Below, piece after piece: positions 1-10,872 of a DNA stretch of 64,000 bases (position 1 is its first letter; each line of letters starts with the position of its first letter). The notes beneath the pieces are model-generated. The model was not told the DNA's origin. It searched no databases and worked only from the letters and a program-made list of their open reading frames with translations. Origin of the DNA: Heterodera schachtii (Eukaryota > Nematoda > Chromadorea > Rhabditida > Heteroderidae). The position numbers and the translations under genes are program-made. The stretch lies in assembly GCA_023374025.1 (NCBI GenBank), contig SIJG01000019.1, positions 679,889-743,888 of the forward strand, in the 5' to 3' direction.

Positions 1-1200
1 AAATAAAAAATTGTTCAATGATGTTGCGGAGACATTTCAAGTGAATCACCTATTTTGATTTATTCATACAATTCATTATAGAATCTCTGAATTTCATAAA
101 AAATCGGAGTATATCACTGGAGCTGATTCGTGTCGGAAAAAATTATAAAAAGCATTAAGCACTTTGTGGCATGTTTTAGCCTCAATAATTTTCTGAACTC
201 AATGATGTTGCGGAGACATTTCAAATGAATCAGCTATTTTGATTTATTCATACAATTTTTACAGAATTTCAGAATTTTATAAAAATTCGGAGTATATCAC
301 TGGAACTCATTCGTGTCGGAAAACAAAAGCGCATTTTCTGCTATCCATTAAGCACTTTGTGGCATGTTTTAGCCTCAAGAATTTTCTGACCAATATTAAA
401 CAATTTACAAATTTTTTAGCTCGAAAGACCGGTAACTTTCAAGGACAAATATTTCAAAAATTGTTCACTGATGTTGCGGAGACATTTCAAATGAATCACC
501 TATTTTGATTTATTCATACAATTTATTACAGAATCTCTGAATTTCATAAAAAATCGGAGTATATCACTGGAGCTGATTCGTGTCGGAAAAAATTATAAAA
601 AGCATTAAGCACTTTGTGGCATGTTTTAGCCTCAATAATTTTCTGACCAATATTAAACAATTTACAAATTTTTTGGCTCGAAAGACCGGTAACTTTCAAG
701 AACAAATACTTCAAAAATTGTTCAATGATGTTGCGGAGACATTTCAAATAAATCACCTCTTTTGATTTATTCATACAATTCATTACAGAATCTCTGACTT
801 TCATAAAAAATCGGAGTATATCACTGGAGCTCATTCGTGTCGGAAAAAATTATAAAAAGCATTCAGCACTTTGTGGCATGTTTTAGCCTCAATAATTTTC
901 CGACCAATATTAAACAATTTACAAATTTTTTGGCTCAAAAGACCGGTAACTTTCAAGAACAAATATTTCAAAAATTGTTCAATGATGTTGCGGAGACCTT
1001 TCAAATGAATCACCTCTTTTGATTTATTCATACAATTTATTACAGAATCTCTGAATTTTTATAAAAATTCGGAGTATATCACTGGAGCTCATTCGTGTCG
1101 AAAAACATTTATAAAAAGCGCATTTTCTGCTATCCATTAAGCACTTTGTGGCATGTTTTAGCCTCAAGAATTGTCTGACATATTTAAACAATTTACAAAT
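1..1200. repeat. 257-bp tandem satellite, cut by the window edge
   Basis: The phrase ATGTTGCGGAGAC recurs at 21, 205, 471, 728 and 985. The last two steps are exactly 257 bp. The 205-471 step is 266 bp because that unit carries a short extra segment containing GCGCATTTTCTGC, seen again near 1115-1135. The 21-205 step is 184 bp because about 73 bp is deleted. The array therefore has at least two unit subtypes plus a deleted unit. Open frames of about 60-95 codons on both strands repeat with the same period and are products of the repeat. Similarity stops near 1200, followed by a doubled 14-mer TTGTACGAGTTGCC at about 1222-1250. The array continues to the left of the window. Confidence 0.9.
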
Positions 1201-4200
1201 TATGGCCACACCCATTAAAAATTGTACGAGTTGCCTTTGTACGAGTTGCCCTGACACCCTCGTTTTTATAGTTTTGTGTGGAAAAATATTTTTTAAATAT
1301 TAATTGTTTTTAAGGATTAAATAAATGTTTGTTTTATCTATTCTCTTGTGAATTATCTCCGATTTACCATCGAGATGAAATACTTCAGCATTTTTGTTAA
1401 CTTTTTTTAACTTTAATTGTTGTATTTATTTATCTATTTGTAAGTAATTATCAGTTTTGTAAATTTAATAGATTTCATTTATAAAATAAAAATTTTGACA
1501 TATTTAATCATTATTGAATTTAAGCAATTTTTTAAAGTAAATTTTACACTATAAATATTTTTAAATTTTTTTAATAATTATTTTTTATTCATATACATTA
1601 AAAATTTAAAATCTGTTTTTAAATAATAAAAAATTCGTACTAATGTGTTAGAAAATATATTTATACATATTAAAAGATTTTTTTCCATTTTATCAAAAGT
1701 ATTCAAAAATTATATTTAAAAAACTCATTTTAATTTCTTGGGAGTTGTTAAAAAATTTATGCCAGGCATCTCGGTTTTTATGAAAAAATATTATTTATTA
1801 TTTTTCGTAGTTTTTTATTGTTTGTGTTTGATAGGTTATCGTTCGCTTGATAAATTTTAATTAGAATTTTGATTATTATTTTCTCTTTGTTCTCTCGTGG
1901 TTGAATGTTGCTTGAATGTTCTTTTCATTATGCTTACGTTTCATTTAATAAATTTTCTATTTAAACCAAAAACAAATCATTTTTATGATGAATTAAGAAA
2001 ATATTTAATTATTTCATTTTTAAATTAAAAGTTTTTTCAAATTAGTATTTATTTAATAATAAATTTATCAAGTATTTTTAGGATAGATATTTAATTTTTT
2101 ATATTTCATGATAAAGATTTTTTTGTTTGTTTTCAATTTAGACTGCATGAATTTATTACAATTAAAAAACTTATTTTTAGATGGTATTAACTTGTTTATC
2201 ATAAAAGTTAAGGTTCATCTAAAATTTTTGGCGCACCAAGTAATAATTTAAAACGAACGAATTTTTTAACTTTTAATAAATTCAATTTTTTAATTAATAT
2301 TTTTATTGTCTCTTTTTTACGTTACATTCACTGCTTATCGCAACAAGCGAGAGAGAGTGATCCAATCAACGGCAGTTCTCCCTGACGGGCACGGCTCACA
2401 GTGCTCGTTGATTGCTTCGCCGATTTGTCGATGATGTTGACAGCCATTGTAGGCTTTTGCGTCATTTTGCCTGAATATAATATTTCAGTATTTCACATTT
2501 ATTTATATTTATTTTATTAGCATTTTATCTTTTTTGTATATTTTTTTTATTTAATTCCATTCAATTTTATTTTATTCATACGGTGAAGGCGTTCCTAAGT
2601 CCTGTTAGGACTCTGTCAAGAAAATTTCTGCCTCTCCTGCTACCACCAGCTAAATTATTTTTTATAATGGTGTATGAATTCTAGTTTTAGGTTCAAATAA
2701 ATTCTTTAAATTCATTCATTATCTTGTTTGAATTTATGACTTGACTGTTGGTAGCTTTGCTGTTTGTGTTAGTACATCCAAGTGTACTGGTGGACCCATG
2801 TGAGGCAGTGTGAGGGTAGGATTTCCTATTCCCGTTTAAATTTTTTATTAAAATAGTTATTATTTATTTTGTACCATCATTATAACTTTTCGCTCTTTGC
2901 TTTTTATATTGTTATTTTCTTTGATTCAATAATATGTATTTGTTTGTATTTCCTTTTTTATATAGTGATGGATTTTCCATATTAAAAAAAATAAATCAGT
3001 GATTATGATCGATTTTTAATATTAAAAATAACAAATTATACCCTAATTGTTTTAATTGTTTTTTCCGATAATTTTTTTATTAATTTGTTTTTTATTTATT
3101 AAATTATGTAATTTAGCTTTTTTAAAGTTATTTCAACATCTTCTCATTTTTAATATAGCTATATAATCTACTTAGATTTTTAAAATTAAGGCAATAAAAT
3201 TCTCTTTAACAGTATCTTCCGAAACACTAACTCTTAAAAATTTTAAAATATTTCATTAAAACGGAATTTTATTTTTAGTTTGGCTAAATAAATCAATAAA
3301 AAAAAGTTTTATGAGAAAATGGCATTTTTCAAACTCTCACATTATTAATTTTTTATTTACATGGTGAATTTCCATGTTCAGTTTAGGAAAAAAATAACTT
3401 AATCTCATTTTTCTTATCATTTGCTTTTAATTTTGATTATTCCATTTATTATTTTTGATTTTGAAGTTATTATATTTGGAAATTCATTATTAAATTATGT
3501 TTCTATCACATATTTAAGGTCTTAAGCTTCTCCCAACATAATATTAAAATGCAGGACTTTCGTTTATGTCTTTAATTAGTCTGTTTTCTTGTTTGAATTT
3601 GATCTCACAATAAAAAAAATTTAGTTTAAGTTTTGAATTATCGTGAATTTAATTAATTTAGCTTTAATTAAATCAATAACTTGATAAATATGTTTAAATT
3701 TTAGTTTTATTTTGTTATTCAAAATAAATTAGTTTAGTAAATTTATGTTGCTCAAATAATAATATTTTTCTTCGTATTTCTTGCATATAGCTTCAAACAT
3801 CTGACAATTTCAGTGCTGGTATGGCGCCTGAGAACCTGCCGTGGTCATCACCACTCCTTTTTCTCTTTTCAGGCTTTATAATTTTTGTTTTTTCCTCCAT
3901 TTCTTAATTAAGCTGAGATTGATCATCGGATTTTATAATTTTTTATTTAACTTAATTTTATTTATTAATTTTAACTTAATATGAAGGATTAAAATATTTG
4001 TTTATGATTTGTGCTTTTTATTACATAAACATTCAAAACGCTAGCAATAATAACTATCATTTTTTGCTTTTAATGATGTTTAATTAATTCACATTAATAT
4101 AAATAATTTTTACTAAATTTAAAATTTATTCATTTTTTCTTTATTATAATATTTGTTTTTGTGTCTTTTCGAAAACAAGAACGAATTCATTTTTTGAATT

Positions 4201-5493
4201 TTATACAAAATAAATATGCATTTATTTATTCTTTAATTTTTACTCTAATAGTTTCCTAGTCATTCTACTAGATATATTTATATATAATTTGTTTACTTTT
4301 TATTTAATTGTGAAAACTTATATTAAATTTATGACTTTATTTTGTAAAATTATTTTGACTAATTTTTAGGTTTTTGTTTCGCATAAATTTTTCTCTATTA
4401 ATTTTCTTGCAATCAGGTGGAATTGTTTCTTTATTCTCCTCACAATAATTTATCAAGTTATATTTTTTTTAGCATAATAACTTTTTAAAATGTTAAAAGC
4501 TTTGCCTTAGATATTTATTATTTTTTTATAAAAAAATACTGTTATTTTTATTCAATTAATTTTCAGATTTTTTATTTTTTTAGATATTTCAAGCCATGTA
4601 AAGGCTTTGTACAATTCTTTATCCATTCGATGTTAATGATTTTTTCTATTTTAAAGCTTTGCTTTTGCTAATTTTATTCTCCTTTTGTTTCATTTTTAAG
4701 TCATTTTTTCTTCTAGGTATAGAATTAAGTTTTCATTTACTTAACGACCGATGTCTCATAGTTTAGATTTATTTATATATAATTTGTTTGCTTTTTATTT
4801 AATTGTGAAATTTTGCTTTGCTTTTGATATTATTTTCTATAAAAAAAGTACATTTAATTGAGTATAGAATTTTTTCTATTATATTTATCTTTTATTTAGG
4901 TTAGCAAACGCCTTAACTTCTTGATTTTTTAAATTTTTACTCAAATAAACCTAATTTTGAATAATAAATTTTAAAATTACATAATTCAGTTTTTTTTTTA
5001 ATTTTTCAAGGCCATGCAAAGGCACCACTTGCTTTACATTTCTTTTGCAACCCATTCGCAATTATGAAGATCTTCCGCATTGTCAATGTTTTAGGGATTC
5101 AAAATTTAAATAATGCTATTGTTTTTTAATTTTATATTTGCGATTTTTGTTTTAGTAAATTATTATTTATATTTATTTTAAAGGTAAAGCTCTGTTTCTC
5201 TTTTTTAAATTAAAACATTCATATTAAAGTTCAAGCGAAGTCCCCATGGTTTACATGCAATAGGCAATCATATAAAATATATTTTATTTTAATTAATAAA
5301 AAATTAAATAAATTATATAAATTTTATTAATCTTTTAGAGTTGATGATTATAAAGCATAAACAATTTATTTTCCGATAATGCAAATAAACAGCATTCAAA
5401 CAATATATAATTTTTTTTATATTTTTATTTATCAAATAATATTTGAATGCTTATGTTTTTATATTTTTGAAATAAGCAAAACTATAATTTTTT
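1201..5493. other. A+T-rich block without a supported gene; small GC-rich islands
   Basis: No open frame here looks like a gene. Short islands of ordinary base composition stand out at about 2335-2465, 2580-2660, 2735-2830, 3790-3880, 4590-4640, 5000-5090 and 5225-5265. Several are related to other islands: 4590 resembles 5000 (AAGCCATG then AAAGGC), 2590 resembles 24960 (GTTAGG then AAATTTCT), and 5215 resembles 14245 (ATTCATATTAA then TTCAAGC). About 200 bp at 3545-3760 resembles 11105-11310, and 4270-4330 resembles 4765-4825. The block therefore looks like old, diverged repeat copies. Some islands have short open frames next to possible splice sites, but I could not join them into one reading frame. 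Confidence 0.55.
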
Positions 5494-6399
5494 CAGTACT
5501 TTACGGTTATCTGTACTCAAATTTTCAAAAAAATTTTTTTGAGATTAAACTTGTTTTGGGCGTTTCAGGATCGGGAAAAACAATTCAGATATGGCCCAAT
5601 TCGAACCCCGAACCCGGATTCGAACAAAAAAGTCAAAATCCATTTTTCAACAAAATCAAATTTATACACAAAATTGCTTCACAATGCTGCGACGGCGATT
5701 CGCACAATCAAAAAATGCCACGACGACGACTCGTTTAACCAAAAATGCCACGGCTACGACTCGTATAACCAAAAAATGCCAAGACGGCGATTCGCACAAT
5801 CAAAAAATGCCACGACGACGACTCGTTTAACCAAAAAAGACCACGGCTACGACTCGTATAACCAAAAAATGCCACGACTACGACTCGTATAACCAAAAAA
5901 TGCCACGATGACGACTCTTTAACCAAAAAATGCCACGGCTACGACTCGTATAACCAAAAAATGCCACGACGACGATTCGCACAATTAAAAAAATGCCAAG
6001 ACGACGACTCGTATTACAAAAATGCCACGATTACGATTCGTATAACCAAAAAATGCCACGACGACCATTCGTATAACCAAAAAATGCCACGATGACGACT
6101 CGTTTAACCAAAAAATGCCACGACTACGACTCGTATAACCAAAAAATGCCACGACTACGACTCGTATAACGAAAAAATGCTACGACTACGACGCGTATAA
6201 CCAAAAAGCCATGACTACGACTCGTATAACCAAAAAATTGAATTTTTTGAAAATGGATTTATATTGTTCAAATCCAGGTTCGGGGTTCGAATTTTGCCAA
6301 AATAGAAATCAGAATAGTTTTTCCGGAACCTGAAAACACTTAAAACAAGTTTATTCTCAAAATTTTTTTTTGAAAATCTGAGTACACCGTAAAGTAACT
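5494..6399. mobile_element. Inverted-repeat (foldback) element with minisatellite core
   Basis: Arms of roughly 130 bp face each other. The left arm starts AGTACTTTACGG (about 5494) and the right arm ends CCGTAAAGTAACT (about 6399). Both arms contain AAACTTGTTTT, then a GGAAAAAC block, then a segment reading TTCGAACCCCGAACC on the left and its complement on the right. This segment is the same module seen at 36345, 54120-54350 and 61085. The centre is a 31-bp tandem repeat. No transposase is present. Target duplication is unclear because both flanks are T-rich. Foldback-type or MITE-like are both possible classes. Confidence 0.75.
5687..6240 (+). repeat. 31-bp minisatellite, about 18 units
   Basis: The unit reads approximately AACCAAAAAATGCCACGACT followed by ACGACTCGTAT, and starts at 6137 and 6168, giving a period of 31. 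Units differ at a few sites (ACGACGACTCG, ACGGCTACGACTCG, AAGACGGCGATTCG). Open frames of 63-119 codons run through it in several frames and give arginine- and threonine-rich peptides that shift frame because 31 is not a multiple of 3, so they are not genes. There are no unique spacers, so it is not a CRISPR array. Confidence 0.9.
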
Positions 6400-7692
6400 T
6401 TTTTCTACATAAATCAACATATTAAGTGAATATCGTAAAAAGCATAAAAATGGTTTCGAAAATTTAAAATTTTTTTTATTTTTTTCATTTTAAATTTTTT
6501 TATTTTAAGTTATTCACTTTCTTTATTAATGGACATAAATTTTCTTTTATGGGAAAATTAATTTACTATATGAATTGCTTCCGTAATTTTAAAGGAATAT
6601 TTTATTTTATTTTTTGCTTTTCAGAAAAATATAAATGTATGAAAAAGATTTTATTATATTAATTAATATTATTTCACGCCATATTCCTCACATAAGTTGC
6701 AAAATAGTTTGACGAATTCTTTATATAAAATTATGTAAATTAATGTGTATGTTTCGTAGTTTTAAAGTTCGATGTGTCTAATTTTCTCGGCATCTCAAAG
6801 ACTTTCAATTTCACTTGTGTTGATTGTTTATAAGAATAAGGAGCATATATTATTTCGTATTATTTTGGTTATATGTACCATTTATCATTTTCATCTTTTG
6901 ATTTAATTTCTAACTCATTAAATGTAATTATTTTTGATTTTTAAATTATCTAATTTGGAATCAACTACTATTATTTCTTGTTCATAACGAGATGTCCTAG
7001 ACTTGTATCCGTTCAATATGTTTTGGTTATCATTTGTATAACATTGATTTAAATTTATTGTTTTTATGCATTTAATGTGAAGATTTTGACATTTAAAAAT
7101 TGGACATGTTGATTTGTTCCATCAATAATTGATAGGATGACTGTTTTAGTGAACATTAAGCTTTCGGAAAAATTATTTTTTAAATTTAATAAATCCTTAT
7201 TTATTGCTACATTTTTAATTGATGTTTTTTCAATAAAATCCACGAAACGAAGTGAATAATATTTTTTACGAAAAGATTTAAATTTTCAGAATTTTTTACT
7301 TTAATTATTTTTCAAAATGAAAAAATAAAATATTATTCCTTTAAATTATTTTATTACAATTTTATTTTCTTATGTATAAAATTTTCTATGTTTGAATTAT
7401 TTTATAGTCATCATTAGCAATGTAATGTGCATCCGGTATTAATTTCCATGTGCAAAGGCCAAGTCCGTATGTATTTCTTTGATGAATGTTTTTCATATAA
7501 TATTATTTTAATATATTAATTATAGTATACTTGATTTTTATATACAAATCAAACTCTTTAACATTTCTTTTGATTTAAAAAATTAAAAACTAAACAAATG
7601 TTTTTATTATTTTTTTATATTTTTCTTTTCCACTTTAGCTCAAATTTTTATTTGTATTTTCTTTATTAAATCATACTTCTTCCAACGTCTAT
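6400..7692. other. A+T-rich block, no gene seen
   Basis: Only short islands interrupt the A+T-rich sequence, for example 6775-6825 and 7425-7470. The latter has a possible donor (GTATGT at 7467) and a short open frame, but it does not join in phase to the gene fragment at 8478-9003, so I do not call it an exon. Confidence 0.5.
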
Positions 7693-7700
7693 CTTATTAA

Positions 7701-8325
7701 TAGAGACGCATTTTGAGGCATATGCCTTTTTTTCTGCGCACTAGTTTCGATATATTAAGCATAAAAAACGCATTTTCCACTTGGTTTGAGGCTTCTACGT
7801 TGACTTTTATTATGGCTTTTTTTGCCTTTTTCGGGATTTTCGTGTCTTAAATGCCTTTTTTGGCATTTTTCCGTTTTGGTGCCTTTTTGGCGTTTTTTTC
7901 CGATTTTGGTGCCTTTTTTGGCGTTTTTTCCGGAAAATTCCATTAAAAAAGAAATAAAATCGGGAAAATAGACCCCTAAGAAATGACTTGAAAAATTTCG
8001 AAAATACATCCCTTAAAAATGAAAAAATTTCAGAAATCACCCCCTAAGAAGTGAAAATTTTTCTCAAAAATTGATCGCTAAAATTTCATTTTTTTCTTGA
8101 TAAAAATGTTAGGTTTTAAAAATTTCTTTATTCGAAAAACATTATAAAATATTTAATATCATTTAAATAACAAAAATTAAGTTTATGGTTCAGTTTTACT
8201 TGTTTGCTCCCTAAAAAACCTTAGAAAAAATTTTTAAAATGCCTTTTTTCATGCCTTTTTCGGGATTTTCGTGCCTTTTCATGCCTTTTTTCAATTGTTT
8301 GGTGCTATTTTGCGAGAGTAGATTT
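7701..8325. mobile_element. hAT-like non-autonomous element, GCCTTTTTT family
   Basis: The left end reads TAGAGACGC and is preceded by CTTATTAA, which fits the hAT target pattern (T at position 2, A at 7). A near copy, CTTAATAA, lies at 8326-8333, so the right boundary is only probable. The word GCCTTTTTT (with variants TGCCTTTTTTGGCG and TCGGGATTTTCGTG) is repeated in the same orientation inside both ends. The stretch 7740-7800 matches 32335-32395. The CCCCTAAGAA phrases near 7970-8050 occur in reverse complement inside the element at 45801-46359. The right end looks damaged: the expected GGTCTCTA seen in the copies at 32589 and 36769 is missing. No coding capacity. Confidence 0.65.
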
Positions 8326-8477
8326 CTTAATAAACTAATATTTTCAATTTTATGTAAATAATTGAAAAAATAATTTAATTCGCTTTTAATTTCATTTAAT
8401 ATTTAATTTTATTTAAAAAACATGATGTTTTTTTCTTTTCATATCGTTCCTTTTTGTATTATTATTTTTCATTATAG

Positions 8478-9003
8478 AGCATATGCAATTCCATTGGTGA
8501 GTCAATACAATCAGGGTAATTAATTAATCTACATATTAATTAGGAAGAAGACAAAATGCTGATTGCTTTTGTGAGAAATGATCACAATATGCAAATCAGT
8601 GACTTTTCAAAGCAAAAATTTGAGACACACCTTGGCATTGTGTATTTCCTGAGGAAGAATTGGAAATGTGCCAAAATAGAAGATGAATTTCAAGAATATG
8701 AACGGACAGAATGCCAAAAATATCGCAAATATTTGGAAATTTTGTACGAATATTTGTGTAGAATACTGCGGAATTCCAACTGTAAAGCCAAAATTTGTAT
8801 TTAACGAACAAATTGAAATTTATGGACCAATAATTTATGTGGTGAATTCTCTCGTGAAAATTTCGCAAATTTATTTTCTATCATTATAGAGTGAATCTAA
8901 TGAATATAAATTAAGCAAACTTTTCAATGGTCAATGTTTTGAATCAAAATTGTTGAATGAGGAGAGATTGAATTATGCACCAACATTGTCAATTAATGAA
9001 TGA
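8478..9003 (+). CDS. Probable 3' part of a small-intron protein gene, unknown family
   Basis: Four segments join in one frame. Exon 8478-8496 ends before a GTGAGT donor; intron 8497-8543 (47 bp) ends TTAATTAG. Exon 8544-8639 encodes EEDKMLIAFVRNDHNMQ... and is followed by intron 8640-8679 (GTGTAT...AAATAG, 40 bp). Exon 8680-8841 includes FCTNICVEYCGIPTVKPKF; intron 8842-8889 (48 bp) ends CATTATAG. The last exon, 8890-9003, encodes SESNEYKLSKLFNGQC... and ends in TGA. Intron lengths change frame exactly as needed. Upstream, CATTATAG at 8470-8477 looks like another acceptor, so earlier exons may lie left of the hAT-like insertion, or translation may begin at ATG 8556. About 106 residues are visible, charged and rich in Lys and Asn, with several Cys; I recognise no domain. 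It could be a pseudogene or a chance splice pattern. Confidence 0.45.
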
Positions 9004-10395
9004 TTTTGAAATTAGTAATTGAAACGGGTTTACTTCAGTTGGGCCCACACGTTTGGGCCCCAACAGCTCTAACTTTTTTCTTTACATACAAAATCAAACA
9101 TTGTTGATATCTTCGATAGCCCTAAGTGTCCTCAATTAGCCTGCAAATTTCAGATTTTTTTTATCATTATTAATTTGCAATATATTTTGGATTATTCGTT
9201 TTTAAGTAATTTAATGCTTAGATCAAATTTTTTTTTCGCACCCAAACTTTCATGTTGCAAAATCAATTTTATTTTGGTTCTGATTTTGATAAATTTAATT
9301 AATGAAATTTATAAAAATAATTTCTTACATTATAAATATTCTCTCATTAATATTTTTCAAGCTGTGTGATGGCTCTTTTGGCGAGACTTCGGGGCGAAAT
9401 ATTACACGATTGGTGCAAATATTTGGGTTTTAATAGCTTTCAGTTTACTGTTTTATTCTGTTTTTTTAATATATGCAAATTTTTAAATTAATTTTTATAT
9501 GATAAATATTTTTTCATTAATATTATGAAATTATTTTTATTTAAATATCCTTTATTTTGACGATTATCCATTTTTTCTGTCTTTTGGTGAGTTTATTAAT
9601 TTTTGTAAATTTTGGCGATTTATTGCGTTTTTGATGATTTTTTGACATTTTAAAAATTAATTTTTTCACGAATTTTGGCGATTTGAAGTAAGCAGAATAT
9701 ATGTAATCCCTTAACTTCGTATGATACAGTGAATGTAAAGAAACTTATTTCTATGTTTGTAGATTTAATTTATTAAACCTTTTGGGGATGAATTTTACAG
9801 CGATTAAATTGCTTTTATATTTTATTAATTGTTGAATTATTTATCATTAATTTTATTTTATTTTTTATTTTAACTTTTTTCAATTTTATTAAAAGCATTA
9901 AAAATTGATATTTCTAAAATTGATTTCCCAATTTTTACTGGAAATATTGTGGGCGAACTATTCATTTCCAATTACATAGCTGTTTTTATTTTAAAAATAT
10001 TTTTAATTCAAAAATCTATTGGTAAAAACAATTTACTTAGAATAAGTTTTTTGTAAAGCTTAATCTTGCTTTTTGCACTTAAAAGCAATTATTTCTAATT
10101 TTCTTATTTATTGGTAATCGAGTTAATCTTAACATAAAACATTTTTGGGACTTACCAAAAATTATTTTTTCAAAAAAATGGGAGGAGGATCGGCCCTATT
10201 ATCCAGAAAAGTACTGATTTTTGAGAAGTGACTAAATCTTTCTTATTTTTTAATATTACTTTATTTTTGAACTTTTTGACATATCTGAAATCCGATTTTT
10301 TGTACTTGAAATTTTGTTTTTTTTAAATCCGACATTTGGTGTAAACTGCAATAAATTGGGCTGAAAACATAAATTGGAGGAAAAATTAAGTCTCA
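9004..10395. other. A+T-rich block, no gene seen
   Basis: Contains a short inverted pair of GTTGGGCCC and GGGCCCCAAC at about 9038-9064, an island at 9370-9415, and a loose repetition of TTTTGGCGATTT at about 9612-9680. No coding evidence. Confidence 0.5.
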
Positions 10396-10403
10396 AGTAC
10401 AGT

Positions 10404-10872
10404 TTATGTATCCAATGGACTTTTGTGCGTCCAATCGACTTTAATGCGTCCAATCAATATTCAATTATTTATGCGTCCCAAATTGGCTAGCTCTATTTCC
10501 ATAGTCCTGCGCCTTGACTGAACATGTGGGATGGCTCGGCTTAATTATTGACAAAAAAGAATACTGAAGAGCGAACGAACACTTGACATCTTTGCGCAAT
10601 TTATCCTAATATTAGCAAAAACTACAACAAAGGTCGTTGTATTAACGAATCTAGCTATGAAACGGAAAACAACGTACGTGTATAAGACTGGTAATTCTGA
10701 AAAGATAATCCAAACTTGTAAGGATTTTTGTAAAAAAAACCTTGATGGAGAATTTTCATTCTACTATAATTCGACGCAAAAAATTGATTGGACGCATAAA
10801 AATTTCATTGGACGCATAAAAATTAATGGACGCATAAAAGTCGATTGGACGAACAAAAGTTGATTGGACCCA
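10404..10872. mobile_element. Foldback element with ~19-bp subterminal repeats
   Basis: The left end carries units of the form TGCGTCCAATCGACTTT (10408-10480). The right end carries the reverse complement, GGACGCATAAAA...GATTGGACG, four to five times (10788-10868). Inward from each end the order matches: CCAAT, then ACTTTTGTGCGTCC or ACTTTTGTTCGTCC, then CCAATCGACTTT. I find no clear target-site duplication. The interior (10485-10785) has higher GC than the surroundings and contains a coding-like stretch. The class cannot be assigned from the ends alone. Confidence 0.7.
10657..10863 (+). CDS. 68-codon frame inside the foldback element, possible captured fragment
   Basis: ATG at 10657 opens a frame whose first ~42 residues (MKRKTTYVYKTGNSEKIIQT, then CKDFCKKNLDGEFSFYYNST) look more protein-like than most frames here. 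The rest is simply the translated right-end repeat (IGRIKINGRIKVDW). This could be a piece of a host or transposon gene trapped between the inverted ends, or chance. No family recognised, and no obvious promoter. Confidence 0.2.
   Translation: MKRKTTYVYKTGNSEKIIQTCKDFCKKNLDGEFSFYYNSTQKIDWTHKNFIGRIKINGRIKVDWTNKS

Noticed and set aside
5687..6240. Regular ~31-bp repeats resembling a CRISPR array
   Set aside because: Units are directly tandem with no unique spacers and lie inside inverted arms of a eukaryote-type element.
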